Assembly (NCBI GenBank): GCA_963699105.1
Contig: CAVOTI010000003.1
Span: 186,001 to 250,000, forward strand
Direction of reading: 5' to 3'
Length of the DNA: 64,000 nucleotides
Origin: Bog-756 sp963699105
GTDB taxonomy: Bacteria; Actinomycetota; Acidimicrobiia; Acidimicrobiales; RAAP-2
The notes under the pieces are model-generated. The model was not told the origin of the DNA, did no database searches, and was given only the letters and a program-made list of their open reading frames with translations. The stretch's first letter is position 1, and every line of letters begins with the position of its first letter. Positions 7,458 through 16,139 of the stretch are shown one piece after another. The position numbers and the translations under genes are program-made.

Positions 7458-8702
7458 ATGGATCTGCGATACACCGACGCCGAGCAGGCGTTCCGGAGCG
7501 AGCTACGCCAATGGCTGGTGGAGACGGTCCCGGGCCTTCCGGCCAAGCCCCCGCCCGGGGACTGGCCGGGGCGGCGGGCCTACGACACCCACTGGCAGCG
7601 GCTCCTCTTCGACGCCGGATACGCCGGCGTGGACTGGCCGGTAGCGGGCGGCGGCCGGGGCTCGTCGGCGGTCGAGGAGCTCATCTTCAAGGAGGAGCTG
7701 GAGCGGGCCCACGCCCCCTATGTGGGGGTCAACTTCGTCGGCCTGCTCCACGCCGGACCGACCATCATCGCCGAGGGAACCCCCGGGCAACGGGAGCGCT
7801 ACCTCCCGTCCATCCTCAAAGGAGACGAGGTCTGGTGCCAGGGATTCTCCGAGCCCGGAGCGGGCAGCGACCTGGCCGCCATGCGCACTCGCGCCGTCCG
7901 GGACGGTGAGGACTACGTGATCAACGGCTCGAAGATCTGGACCTCCCATGCCGAGGTGGCCGACTTCTGCGAGCTGCTGGTGCGGACCGGAACCGAGGAC
8001 AGTCGCCACCGGGGCATCTCGTGGTTGATCCTTCCCATGGACACTCCCGGCGTGGAGATCCGCCCCCTCACCACCATCGCCGGATCGACGGAGTTCGCCG
8101 AGCTCTTCCTGGACGAGGTCCGGGTGCCGGTGGCCAATCGGGTGGGAGACGAGAACGACGGGTGGAGGGTGACGATGGTCACGCTCAGCTTCGAACGTGG
8201 CACGGCCTTCGTCGGGGACCTGCTGGAGGCCATCGAGCTCCTGTCGGCCACGGTGGCTCTGGCCCGACGGACCGGGGCGTGGTCGGACTCCGGAGTCCGC
8301 CGTCAGGCGGGCCATCTCCGGGCCGAACTGGAGGCGTTGACGGCGCTGACCAAACGCAACGTGTCCCAGGCGGCCCGAACCGGCATCCCCGGAATCGGGG
8401 GCACGCTGTTCAAGCTGGCCTACACCGAGACCCGCACCAAGCTGGGCGAGTTCTCCCTGTCGTTGCTGGGACGGGCCGGCCTGGCCGCCGACGACCTGAC
8501 CGGCACCGACGGCCGGGCGCTGCCGTCGCAGACCATGGTGGAGGACTGGCTGCGGGGCGTCTCGTTGACCATCGCCGCCGGCACCTCCCAGATCCAACGG
8601 AACATCGTCGGTGAGCGGATACTCGGACTGCCCAAGGAGCCGAACCCGGCCCGCCCCCCGTCCCGAGATCCGGCCGCGGATCCGGCCGCCCCGGCGGCTT
8701 AG
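7458..8702 (+). CDS. Acyl-CoA dehydrogenase, first subunit of second tandem pair
   Basis: A full-length 414-residue acyl-CoA dehydrogenase. The N-terminal helical domain starts at MDLRYTDAEQAFRSELRQWL. The central motif WCQGFSEPGAGSDLAAMRT binds flavin and substrate, and the C-terminal signature is AAGTSQIQRNIVGERILGLP. As in the first gene of the window, the position used by the medium-chain catalytic Glu is Ala. The last ~20 residues are a Pro/Ala/Asp-rich tail. It sits 24 bp after the amidohydrolase and 44 bp before a shorter, divergent dehydrogenase, so the three genes are likely one operon. This pair parallels the pair at 3-1984. Confidence 0.93.
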   Translation: MDLRYTDAEQAFRSELRQWLVETVPGLPAKPPPGDWPGRRAYDTHWQRLLFDAGYAGVDWPVAGGGRGSSAVEELIFKEELERAHAPYVGVNFVGLLHAGPTIIAEGTPGQRERYLPSILKGDEVWCQGFSEPGAGSDLAAMRTRAVRDGEDYVINGSKIWTSHAEVADFCELLVRTGTEDSRHRGISWLILPMDTPGVEIRPLTTIAGSTEFAELFLDEVRVPVANRVGDENDGWRVTMVTLSFERGTAFVGDLLEAIELLSATVALARRTGAWSDSGVRRQAGHLRAELEALTALTKRNVSQAARTGIPGIGGTLFKLAYTETRTKLGEFSLSLLGRAGLAADDLTGTDGRALPSQTMVEDWLRGVSLTIAAGTSQIQRNIVGERILGLPKEPNPARPPSRDPAADPAAPAA

Positions 8703-8746
8703 GACCGGGCCGCCGCCAGGTCAGAGACAGGGAAGCCGACCGAACC

Positions 8747-9832
8747 ATGGACTTCGAGCTCACCGAGTTCCAGAGCGATCTCGCCGCCGGGGTGCGGCGT
8801 CTACTCGAGGGCGAGTTCGCCCTCGACCGCGTGCGCGCCCTCGAAGGGTCCAACCGGGTGATCGACCGCCAGGGCTGGGAGACGCTCGGCCAGGCCGGCG
8901 TGTTCAATCTGTGCCTGGCCGCGCAGGCCGGTGGGGTCGGCCTGGGACTGGCCGAGGCCGCCCTGGTGTTCGAGGAGTTGGGCCGGGCCCTCGTCCCCGG
9001 GCCATTGGTCGCCTCGCATCTGGCCGCCGGACTGGTCGACGGAGCCGACGACGGCTCGGTGGTGGTGGGCCTTGTCGAGACCCGTCCTGACGGAAGTGCC
9101 GGCACCGTCACCCCGCTGATCATCGAGTACCTCGATGATCTCGATGTCCTGTTGGTGCTGTCGGACGAGGGGGTGTCGTCGGTCGATCCCGGCTCGGTGG
9201 ACGCCACACGGCTGTCGCGGCCGATGGACCCGTTGACCCCGGTATGGTCGGCGCCCCGGCTGCCCACGGCCACCCCGGTGGCCGGACCCGACATCGCGGC
9301 CTGGTGGCGCCGCGACGGAGCGGTGCTGACCGCAGCCCTGCAGGTCGGATCGGCGGCCTGGACCACCGACCTCGCCGTCGAGTACGCCAAGCAGCGTCAC
9401 CAGTTCGGTCGACCCATCGGCGGGTTCCAGGCGGTGAAGCACCTGTGCGCCGACATGGCGGTGCGCACCGAGTTGGCCCGCTGCGCCGTGCAGGCCGCGG
9501 CCGTCACCGTCGACCAGCCCGACGTGGGCGATGCCGAGATGGTGGCGGCCGGAGCCAAGCTGCTGGCCGACGAAGCGGCCGTGACCAATGGTCGCTCCTG
9601 CATCCAGGTCCATGGCGGCATGGGGTTCACCTGGGAGATTCCCGCCCATCTGGCCTACAAGCGGGCCCGGGTGCTGGCCCTCCAGTTCGGTACCGACGAC
9701 GACCTGGCCGAGACCTTGGCCCAGTGGTTGGCGGCGGAGTCGGGGAGATCGGCGGGCTCGCCGGGATCGGCGGGCTCGCCGGGATCGGCGGGCTCGGCGG
9801 GCCAGGCGGGCCAACCCGTGGCTCACGGGTAA
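8747..9832 (+). CDS. Acyl-CoA dehydrogenase, second subunit of second tandem pair
   Basis: A 361-residue acyl-CoA dehydrogenase-like protein with family signatures RHQFGRPIGGFQAVKH and IQVHGGMGFTWE in the C-terminal domain. The middle domain is divergent, as in the second gene of the first pair, supporting a heteromeric enzyme. The ATG at 8747 follows a purine-rich AGGGAAG. The C-terminal ~25 residues are a Ser-Ala-Gly-Pro repeat tail encoded by an 18-bp DNA repeat and are probably disordered. A leaderless promoter for the following LLM gene lies just after the stop. Confidence 0.92.
   Translation: MDFELTEFQSDLAAGVRRLLEGEFALDRVRALEGSNRVIDRQGWETLGQAGVFNLCLAAQAGGVGLGLAEAALVFEELGRALVPGPLVASHLAAGLVDGADDGSVVVGLVETRPDGSAGTVTPLIIEYLDDLDVLLVLSDEGVSSVDPGSVDATRLSRPMDPLTPVWSAPRLPTATPVAGPDIAAWWRRDGAVLTAALQVGSAAWTTDLAVEYAKQRHQFGRPIGGFQAVKHLCADMAVRTELARCAVQAAAVTVDQPDVGDAEMVAAGAKLLADEAAVTNGRSCIQVHGGMGFTWEIPAHLAYKRARVLALQFGTDDDLAETLAQWLAAESGRSAGSPGSAGSPGSAGSAGQAGQPVAHG
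9747..9800 (+). repeat. 18-bp tandem repeat at the 3' end of an acyl-CoA dehydrogenase gene
   Basis: Three copies of an 18-bp unit beginning GATCGGCGGGCTCGCC, the third with one changed base, encode the GSAGSP-type tail. It keeps frame like the other repeats in the window. Confidence 0.85.
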
Positions 9833-9846
9833 CGGGAGACGGGACC

Positions 9847-9852
9847 TACGCT
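9847..9852 (+). promoter_or_regulatory. Putative leaderless -10 box for the LLM oxidoreductase
   Basis: TACGCT matches TANNNT and ends exactly 6 nt before the GTG at 9859. No ribosome binding site is visible, so a leaderless transcript starting at or next to the GTG is expected. Confidence 0.45.
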
Positions 9853-9858
9853 GATCCA

Positions 9859-10839
9859 GTGAGCGCTTCCCCGATCCTCCCGCCAGCCGACGTTGTCACC
9901 GTGCTGCCTGCCGACCGCACCGTGTTCGGGATGCAACTCCCCGTCCAGTCCCAGTCGACCATCTACGCCCAGGCCTGGGAAGCGGCGGCCGGACCGGACG
10001 AACTGGCGGCGGTCGCCCTGGCCTGCGAGCGGGCCGGGTTCTTCTACGTCGGGGTGTGCGACCACACCTTCATCCCCGAGCGGCTGGCCGGTGCCATGAG
10101 CACCGTCTGGTACGACACCATCGCCACCCTGGGCTGGTTGGCCGCCATCACCACCGAGATCCGGTTGTTGTCCCACATCTACGTGATCGCCCTGCGCCAT
10201 CCCCTGCGGGCGGCCAAGGAGTTCGCCACCGTCGACACCCTGTCCGGCGGGCGGGTGATCTGCGGGGTGGGCGCCGGCCACGTGACCGAGGAGTTCGACC
10301 AGATGGGGCCGGCCTTCGAGCACCGGGGGCCGGTCACCGACGAAGCCATCACCGGTCTGGCCGCCGGCCTGGTCGACGAGTACCCGGTACTCGACGGCCC
10401 GACGTGGAAGGCATCGGGGCTGGGCCTGCGGCCACGGCCGGTGCAGTCGCCCCGCCCGGCCATCTGGATCGGCGGCTCCTCCCCCGCCGCCCTCCGGCGC
10501 ACTGCCCGCTTCGCCGACGGATGGTTGCCGCAGACGCTCGGCCCCAACGTCGAACTCCTGGCCGAACTGGCCACGTTGCGGGAGGAGTTCCGCCCCGGTG
10601 CACCCCTCGACGTCGGAGGGATCTCCACCGGTCTCCACGTCGGCTCTCCCCCAGCCGGGCTGGAGCTCCCGCCCGGCTCGGTGGCCGGTCCGGCCGAACA
10701 GGTGGCCGAGTACCTGCGCCCGTTCCGGGAAGCCGGCGTCGGCCAAGTCCAGGTGCGGTTTCCCTCGCGATCGGTCGGGGAGCTCTGCGATCAGATCGAG
10801 GCATTCGGCAGGGAGGTCATCCCGCTCGTCGACCGCTGA
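9859..10839 (+). CDS. LLM class F420-dependent oxidoreductase
   Basis: A 326-residue luciferase-like monooxygenase-fold protein. The GTG at 9859 gives an N-terminus (VSASPILPPADVV) before the conserved FGMQLPVQ strand. Typical segments are YVGVCDHTFIPE (cofactor pocket), LLSHIYVIALRHPL, KEFATVDTLSGGRVICGVGAGHVTEEF and RPAIWIGGSSPAALRRTARFADGW. Such enzymes use reduced F420 (or sometimes FMN) for hydride transfer to varied substrates. It lies after the acyl-CoA dehydrogenase pair but has its own -10 box, so it can be expressed separately. The exact reaction is unknown. Confidence 0.88.
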   Translation: MSASPILPPADVVTVLPADRTVFGMQLPVQSQSTIYAQAWEAAAGPDELAAVALACERAGFFYVGVCDHTFIPERLAGAMSTVWYDTIATLGWLAAITTEIRLLSHIYVIALRHPLRAAKEFATVDTLSGGRVICGVGAGHVTEEFDQMGPAFEHRGPVTDEAITGLAAGLVDEYPVLDGPTWKASGLGLRPRPVQSPRPAIWIGGSSPAALRRTARFADGWLPQTLGPNVELLAELATLREEFRPGAPLDVGGISTGLHVGSPPAGLELPPGSVAGPAEQVAEYLRPFREAGVGQVQVRFPSRSVGELCDQIEAFGREVIPLVDR

Positions 10840-10892
10840 CCGCGGGTGGCCCCGACGAGGGGTCGTGATACACCCCTCTGCGATCCTTGGCC

Positions 10893-12314
10893 ATGGCCGT
10901 CATCGCCCCCCAGACCGACCGGACCGACCGGACAGACCGGACCGACCGGACCCCCCAGACCGGGGAGACCGACCGGACCGACCGGACCGAGGAGGCCGAG
11001 GCCGGTGGTCTGTTGGCCCGCCTCGACGCCGCCGACAGTGCCCTCGATGCCACCGACCCGGACTGCTGCTCGATGGAGGATGCGGCCCTCGTGCTCCGCC
11101 GGGTCACCCGTCACGAGCGCAAGGTTCTGGCCTACAAGACCGCCCTCTCCGCCCGCCTGGCCCGAGGGAACCACTTCACCCGGAGCGGCCACCGCACCCC
11201 GGCCGAGTTCCTGGCTGCCACCACCGGCGACTCGGTGGGGGAGGCGAAGGATCTGATCCGCCTGGGGGAGGCCTTGGCCGACCAGCCCGAGCTGGCCGAG
11301 TCGTTCATGCAGGGAAGGCTGTCCCGCCGGCGAGCCTCCCGGGTGTCCGACGCCCTGAAGGTCAACCCGGCCAGGGAGACCGAGCTGGTCGGTAGTGCCG
11401 AGTCCGACTCCGAGGCCACTTTGGTGGAACGGTGCCAGCGAGCCAAGGCCGAGGGGCGGTCGAAGGAGGCCGAGGCCCGCCACTTCCGAAAGCTGCACGA
11501 GGACCGAAGGTGTCGGACCTTCACCGACGACGACGGGGCCTTCCGTCTACAGGCCGTGCTCGCCCCCGAGGTCGGAGCCGGGGTGCTGGCCGCCCTCGAG
11601 GCCCAGGCCGACCGGCAGTTCGGCAAGGCCCGAGGCGAGGGCCGCTTCGAGACGGCCGACGCCTACCGGGCCGACGCCCTGGTGGCCCTGGTCACCGGCC
11701 GGGGGATCCTCGGGCCGGGTGGGGAGGGGGCCGGACCGGCTCCGAGTGGCCGCACCCCGGACCCCCGGGCCACCGTCTCGGTGGTGGTAGACCTCGAGGC
11801 CCTGCGCCGGGGATCGGTGGGCGAGGGCGAGCGCTGCGAGATCCCCGGAGTGGGCCCGGTGGGCGTCGACCACGCCCACCACCTGCTGGGCCAGGCCCTG
11901 GTGGAGTTGCTGATCGCCAAGGGTACCGACGTCACCACCGTCTACTCGGCCGGACGCCAAGTCCCCAAGCGGGTCCGCTCGGCCCTCCTCCTCCGGGACC
12001 CGAGGTGTGTGGTGCCCCACTGCGACGCCCGGCTGGGACTGGAGAACGACCACTGGGTCACCGACTTCGCCAAGGGGGGCCTCACCGCCTTGGACAACCT
12101 GGCCAGGATCTGTCGCCGCCACCACCTGGACCGCACCCACCACGGGTTCGAGCTGAGCAGGGTCCCCGACGGGTGGGCGTGGACCGCCCCCGAGCACCCG
12201 AAGGTGCCAAAGAGGCCCAGACCCAGGCGCAGACCGGGGGCCAGGGCCGAGGGCCCGCCACCCGACACCGGGCCGCCGCCATTCGACCGGCCCCTGTTCG
12301 ACCGCCAGGAGTGA
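10893..12314 (+). CDS. DUF222 / HNH endonuclease domain protein (13E12-repeat type)
   Basis: About 473 residues. A low-complexity N-terminus of Thr-Asp-Arg repeats (~6-30) precedes a DUF222 region (~40-330). A C-terminal HNH nuclease core (~370-425) contains a zinc/His arrangement with CVVPHC, ENDHW and ICRRHHLDRTHHG. This is the protein family of the mycobacterial 13E12 repeats, which are multicopy and suspected mobile; it may nick or cut DNA, but function is not established. The ATG at 10893 is chosen over TTG at 10887. The 390 bp after the gene has no ORF and contains spaced direct repeats. Confidence 0.85.
   Translation: MAVIAPQTDRTDRTDRTDRTPQTGETDRTDRTEEAEAGGLLARLDAADSALDATDPDCCSMEDAALVLRRVTRHERKVLAYKTALSARLARGNHFTRSGHRTPAEFLAATTGDSVGEAKDLIRLGEALADQPELAESFMQGRLSRRRASRVSDALKVNPARETELVGSAESDSEATLVERCQRAKAEGRSKEAEARHFRKLHEDRRCRTFTDDDGAFRLQAVLAPEVGAGVLAALEAQADRQFGKARGEGRFETADAYRADALVALVTGRGILGPGGEGAGPAPSGRTPDPRATVSVVVDLEALRRGSVGEGERCEIPGVGPVGVDHAHHLLGQALVELLIAKGTDVTTVYSAGRQVPKRVRSALLLRDPRCVVPHCDARLGLENDHWVTDFAKGGLTALDNLARICRRHHLDRTHHGFELSRVPDGWAWTAPEHPKVPKRPRPRRRPGARAEGPPPDTGPPPFDRPLFDRQE
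10909..10990 (+). repeat. 9-bp tandem repeats encoding a Thr-Asp-Arg tract
   Basis: Variants of GACCGGACC / ACCGACCGG, interrupted once, encode TDR steps at the N-terminus of the DUF222/HNH protein. Confidence 0.8.
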
Positions 12315-12704
12315 GTCCGGGACTCGAGCGCGGAACCAACGCGGCTCGAGCGCGAAACGGAACGCAGCTCGAGCGCGACCCCAGGGCAGAGAACTCGGCG
12401 GTCCCGGTGGGGGGTCTGCCAGGGCGGTGCTCGGGTTCCGGACTTGCTGTCTGTCGTAACCAGAAGTGGCTCGGTGTTGGCGAGGCCAATCTGGTTGACC
12501 CACCTGCTGAACCACCCCTGAACCCCCGGGCGGCTCCTCGGTTGGAACCGGGCGATTAGGTGGGCGGATTCAAGGATCTTGTTTACGCGGAGATCCCCGA
12601 AATGAAGTGAGCCCTCCGAGGCAGCGTGGAGCTGTTCACACAACCACAGCCCCGGGAGACTCATCGTGCACCGTAATGCTCCCCGGTCGGCCAGCTCGAA
12701 GGCG
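12315..12704. other. Gene-free stretch after the DUF222/HNH gene, with spaced direct repeats
   Basis: No convincing gene. Three exact copies of CTCGAGCGCG start at 12323, 12345 and 12368 (22-23 bp spacing). The segment 12450-12660 is less GC-rich than its flanks and reads on the minus strand as a short peptide-like stretch (LHFGDLRVNKILESAHL) without a start or homologue that I recognise. It may belong to a mobile unit carrying the HNH gene. Confidence 0.4.
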
Positions 12705-13418
12705 TCAGCCCGTCGACCCGGTGGTGGTCCCTCCAGCGGGAACGGTGGTCGTGGTGGTCGAGCCCGTCCCGCTCGCACCTCGGACCGTCGTGGTCGTAGT
12801 CGTCGTCGACACCGGACGGGTGGTGGTCGTGGAGGGCGGGTACGTCGTAGTCGTCGTCGACACCGGACGGGTGGTGGTGGTCGACACCGGACGGGTGGTG
12901 GTCGTGGTGGTGGTGGTCGTCGTCGACGTCGTGGTGGTGGTAGTTGACGATGCCACCTTGACCGCGCCGGGCAGGAAGTAGTCGCCGTCCGGCGTGTGCA
13001 CGACCGCTCCTGAGCCCGACGCACTGGCGGGCGGATTGAAGTAGAGGAGGGTGCCGAGTCCGAGGAAGGCCACAGCCATCAAGAAGGTGGACCGGCGAAT
13101 GGGAAACCGCCGGTGGAGGGGCATGGACATGAAACCCACCAGCGGGCTGTGTTCGACCTCGGACCCCTCGTCGGCTTCCTGCTTCGACCCCGGCGTGACC
13201 GGCATGGACACGGTCGGAGCGCCGGCTCCCGGCCCGGAGGTGGCGGCCATCGGCACGGTCGGCGAGTCGCCGGACCCCCGATTCGCCCCGGATGTGGCGG
13301 CCAGCGGCACGGTCGGCGAGTCGCCGGACCCCGAGCCCGAGCCGCCCACGTCACCATCACCCAACTCCCCCGAGGCGTCCGAAGTGTCCGAGTTGCCGTT
13401 CCCCACCTGATCGGGCAT
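12705..13418 (-). CDS. Single-pass membrane protein with threonine-rich stalk
   Basis: A 237-residue protein of unknown function. The ATG (13416-13418) overlaps the stop of the MscS gene (TGATG), so the two are translationally coupled. Residues ~1-100 are acidic, Ser/Gly-rich and contain three DSPTVPxAATSG-like repeats. A single membrane helix is at ~130-150 (FLMAVAFLGLGTLLYF). The outer part, after a short VHTPDGDYFLPG segment, is ~85 residues of Thr tracts separated by RPVST and YPPST. This resembles a glycosylated or wall-spanning stalk. Orientation with the Thr-rich end outside is inferred. The Thr region corresponds to repeated GTCGTCGACACCGGACGG-type DNA. Confidence 0.75.
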   Translation of the reverse strand: MPDQVGNGNSDTSDASGELGDGDVGGSGSGSGDSPTVPLAATSGANRGSGDSPTVPMAATSGPGAGAPTVSMPVTPGSKQEADEGSEVEHSPLVGFMSMPLHRRFPIRRSTFLMAVAFLGLGTLLYFNPPASASGSGAVVHTPDGDYFLPGAVKVASSTTTTTTSTTTTTTTTTTRPVSTTTTRPVSTTTTTYPPSTTTTRPVSTTTTTTTVRGASGTGSTTTTTVPAGGTTTGSTG

Positions 13419-14221
13419 CAGGCACTCCCGTCCATCGACGGCGAGCTGACACCGGCCGACCGCAACGTGGTGGCCGCCCGCAGCCGGATCTCCCTCGCCA
13501 CCTCGAACTGCCGTCCGGGAAGCGTGCGGGCGATGAGCCGGAGCTGCACATAGCCGACGTCGATGGTCTCCACCCCGGCCACCACCGGCTGGCCGAGGAA
13601 CAGACCCTTCCATTCCGGGTCGGAGGCCATGTCGGTGATCATGTCCCGCAACAGGCCGGTGACGTACTGGAGATCCTCGGTGACCGACACCGGGATGTCG
13701 ATCACCGCCCGGGACCAGTCCTTGGACAGGTTGGTCACCTGGCGGAGAGCACTGTTCGGGACGACCACCAGTTCGCCCTGGGCCGTACGCACCTTGGTCA
13801 CCCGCAGGGTCAGCTCCTCGACCGTCCCGGTGATCCCAGTGGGCTGCCCCGGTACCGACAGCCGGATGACGTCCCCGAAGGCGAACTGGTGCTCTGTGAA
13901 CAGGAAGAACCCGGCCAGCAGGTCGCCGACCATCTGCTGGGCACCGAAGCCCAGTCCGATCCCGATGACAGTGGCCGGCGCCACCAGGGTGGTGAGCGGG
14001 ATCCCCAGGCGGTCGAGGGCGAGGATGGCGGCGATGAACGAGGCCAGGGCCACCACCGCCCACTCGATCGCCTCGCTCACCGCCCGCGATCGCTTGAGGC
14101 CTTCGGAGGCCAACGCTCCCGACTCGATCTGGGCCCGGATCTGCCGATCGATCCAGGTACGTCGACGCGACGCCACCCAGTGGGCGAAACGGACGAGGAG
14201 CCCGGCCCCGAGCAGGATCAC
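13418..14221 (-). CDS. mscS: Small-conductance mechanosensitive channel (MscS family)
   Basis: At least 267 residues from the GTG at 14221. Transmembrane segments are at ~1-12, ~50-75 and the pore helix region ~76-110 (LVAPATVIGIGLGFGAQQMVGDLLAGFFLF), followed by the beta domain (FGDVIRLSVPG, GTVEELTLRVTKVRT, VVPNSALRQVTN) and the C-terminal domain. MscS channels release solutes under membrane tension. The frame extends upstream as NHLLPAV without a start codon. A likely true N-terminus (ATG at 14279, MVISEDPS) is in another frame, so a one-base error or frameshift near 14255-14275 is suspected. It is coupled to the Thr-rich stalk gene downstream. Confidence 0.9.
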   Translation of the reverse strand: MILLGAGLLVRFAHWVASRRRTWIDRQIRAQIESGALASEGLKRSRAVSEAIEWAVVALASFIAAILALDRLGIPLTTLVAPATVIGIGLGFGAQQMVGDLLAGFFLFTEHQFAFGDVIRLSVPGQPTGITGTVEELTLRVTKVRTAQGELVVVPNSALRQVTNLSKDWSRAVIDIPVSVTEDLQYVTGLLRDMITDMASDPEWKGLFLGQPVVAGVETIDVGYVQLRLIARTLPGRQFEVAREIRLRAATTLRSAGVSSPSMDGSA

Positions 14222-14343
14222 GACCGCGGGAAGCAGGTGGTTCTGGAACCAGGATTGATGGATCCTCGGAAATTACCATCGGGGAGGAGCCACCCCGACC
14301 CGACCGGACGCCGCCTCGCGTCCTCCGGCACCCGGGCGGCAGC

Positions 14344-14369
14344 TACCGTAAACTGACGATCTGTCAGTT
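14344..14369 (+). promoter_or_regulatory. Promoter/operator before the N-acyl-D-amino-acid deacylase-like gene
   Basis: AACTGACGATCTGTCAGTT (14351-14369) is a perfect inverted repeat with 7-bp arms and a 5-bp spacer. TACCGT (14344-14349) or TAAACT (14349-14354) could serve as the -10, so the operator would cover the transcription start. The core CTGAC/GTCAG is shared with the sites at 6198 and 16310. Confidence 0.55.
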
Positions 14370-14405
14370 CTGGGACCGGACGCGCCCTTCGGAAGGAATA
14401 CCACC

Positions 14406-16139
14406 ATGCTCGACTATGTGATCCGCAACGGCCTGGTCGTCGACGGCACCGGCGCCCCCGGGCGACGGGCCGACGTCGGCATCCGCCACGGGAAGATCGT
14501 GGCCGTCGGTCAGGTGGACGAGGCCGGCACCATCGAGCTCGACGCCGACGGTCTGGTCGTCGCCCCCGGCATCATCGACCCCCACACCCACTACGACGCC
14601 CAGCTGTTCTGGGACCCGACCGCCTCCCCGTCCAACCTGCACGGAGTCACCACGGTGATCGGGGGCAACTGCGGCTTCACCCTGGCACCCATCAAGGCCG
14701 AGGACCACGACTACATCCGCCGGATGATGGCCAAGGTCGAGGGCATGCCGCTGGTGGCCCTGGAGAACGGCCTGCCGTGGGACTGGACGAGCTTCGGAGA
14801 CTACCTGGGCAAGCTGGAGGGGAACCTCGGGGTCAACGCCGGATTTCTGGTCGGGCACTGTGCCCTGCGCCGGTGGGTCATGGGTCCCGAGCGCGGGGCT
14901 GAGGTGGCATCCGACGAGGAGATCGCCGAGATGAGCCGGTTGTTGGCCGAATCGATCGAAGCCGGAGGCCTGGGATTCTCGTCGTCCCAGTCCCGCACCC
15001 ACTCGGACGGGGACGGCAACCCCATCTCCTCCCGCAATGCCGACCGCCGGGAGATGATGGCCTTCTGCGAGGTGGTGCGCGACCACCCCGGAACCACCCT
15101 CGAGTACATCACCAACGGCTGCCTCGACACCTTCTCCGACGAGGAGATCGACCTGATGGTGGCCATGACCACCACCGCCCACCGACCCCTCAACTGGAAC
15201 CTCCTCACCGTCGATTCGCGCACCCCGGACAAGACGGCCCGCCAACTCGAGGCGTCGGCTCGGGCCGCCGAGCAGGGGGGGCGCATCGTGGCCCTGACCA
15301 TGCCCACCCTGGTGCCGATGAACATGAGTTTCCGGACCCACTGCGCCCTGTTCCTCATCCCCGGTTGGGGCGACGTGATGGGCCTGCCCGCCGAGGAGCG
15401 GATCGAGAAGCTGAGCGACCCCGCCGTCCGGGCCCAGCTCGACGAACTGGCCCACTCCGAACAGGCGGGCGTGTTCCGCCGCCTCTCCCACTGGGCCAAC
15501 TACATCATCGGTGACACCTACTCGCCGCAGAACGAGGGCCTGAGTTGGCGCGACGTCGGATCGATCGCCGAAGAGCAGGGTAAGGAGCCCTTCGACGCGC
15601 TGCTAGACCTGGTCATCGCCGACGACCTGCGCACCGTGCTGTGGCCCAAGGCGTCGGACGGTGACGACGCCTCGTGGCGGGCGCGGGTGGACGTGTGGGA
15701 CAACCCGGGGGCCATGGTGGGTGGGTCGGACGCCGGTGCCCACCTGGACCGGATGTGCGGATCGAACTACCCGACCTCGTTTCTCGGCGACTGCCTGCGG
15801 AAGCGGAAGTTGGTACCCCTGGAACGGGCCATTCAGCTGATGACCGAGGCTCCCGCAGAGTTGTTCGGGCTCCACGACCGGGGCCGGGTGGCCGAGGGGC
15901 TGGCCGCCGACCTGTTCGTCTTCGATCCCGAGACGGTCGGCTCCGAGCCGGCCACGCTGGTGGACGACCTCCCCGGAGGCAGCCCCCGCCTGATCGCCGA
16001 TGCGATCGGCGTCGTCCGGGTCCTGGTGAACGGGGTCGAGACCATTGCCGACGGCAAGCCGACCGGCAACCTGCCGGGCAGCCTGCTCAAGTCCGGACGC
16101 GACACAGCCACGGTCGACCCTTCGTTGACACCGGCCTGA
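14406..16139 (+). CDS. N-acyl-D-amino-acid deacylase-like amidohydrolase
   Basis: A 577-residue amidohydrolase-superfamily enzyme of the D-aminoacylase/dihydroorotase-like group. The N-terminal beta-sandwich region (LDYVIRNGLVVDGTG) leads to the metal-binding motif IIDPHTHYDAQ (~60). Further conserved segments are GVTTVIGGNCGF (with the bridging Cys position), LVGHCALRRWVMG and MVGGSDAGAHLDRMC (catalytic Asp, ~440). The family hydrolyses N-acyl D-amino acids or related amides; in this lipid-catabolic setting other amides or lactones are possible. The ATG at 14406 follows GGAAGGA. It has its own operator-bearing promoter. Confidence 0.9.
   Translation: MLDYVIRNGLVVDGTGAPGRRADVGIRHGKIVAVGQVDEAGTIELDADGLVVAPGIIDPHTHYDAQLFWDPTASPSNLHGVTTVIGGNCGFTLAPIKAEDHDYIRRMMAKVEGMPLVALENGLPWDWTSFGDYLGKLEGNLGVNAGFLVGHCALRRWVMGPERGAEVASDEEIAEMSRLLAESIEAGGLGFSSSQSRTHSDGDGNPISSRNADRREMMAFCEVVRDHPGTTLEYITNGCLDTFSDEEIDLMVAMTTTAHRPLNWNLLTVDSRTPDKTARQLEASARAAEQGGRIVALTMPTLVPMNMSFRTHCALFLIPGWGDVMGLPAEERIEKLSDPAVRAQLDELAHSEQAGVFRRLSHWANYIIGDTYSPQNEGLSWRDVGSIAEEQGKEPFDALLDLVIADDLRTVLWPKASDGDDASWRARVDVWDNPGAMVGGSDAGAHLDRMCGSNYPTSFLGDCLRKRKLVPLERAIQLMTEAPAELFGLHDRGRVAEGLAADLFVFDPETVGSEPATLVDDLPGGSPRLIADAIGVVRVLVNGVETIADGKPTGNLPGSLLKSGRDTATVDPSLTPA

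Noticed and set aside
12607..12981. Val-rich plus-strand ORF resembling a membrane protein
   Set aside because: It is the complement of the Thr-rich stalk codons (GTG/GTC opposite CAC/GAC), not a real hydrophobic protein.
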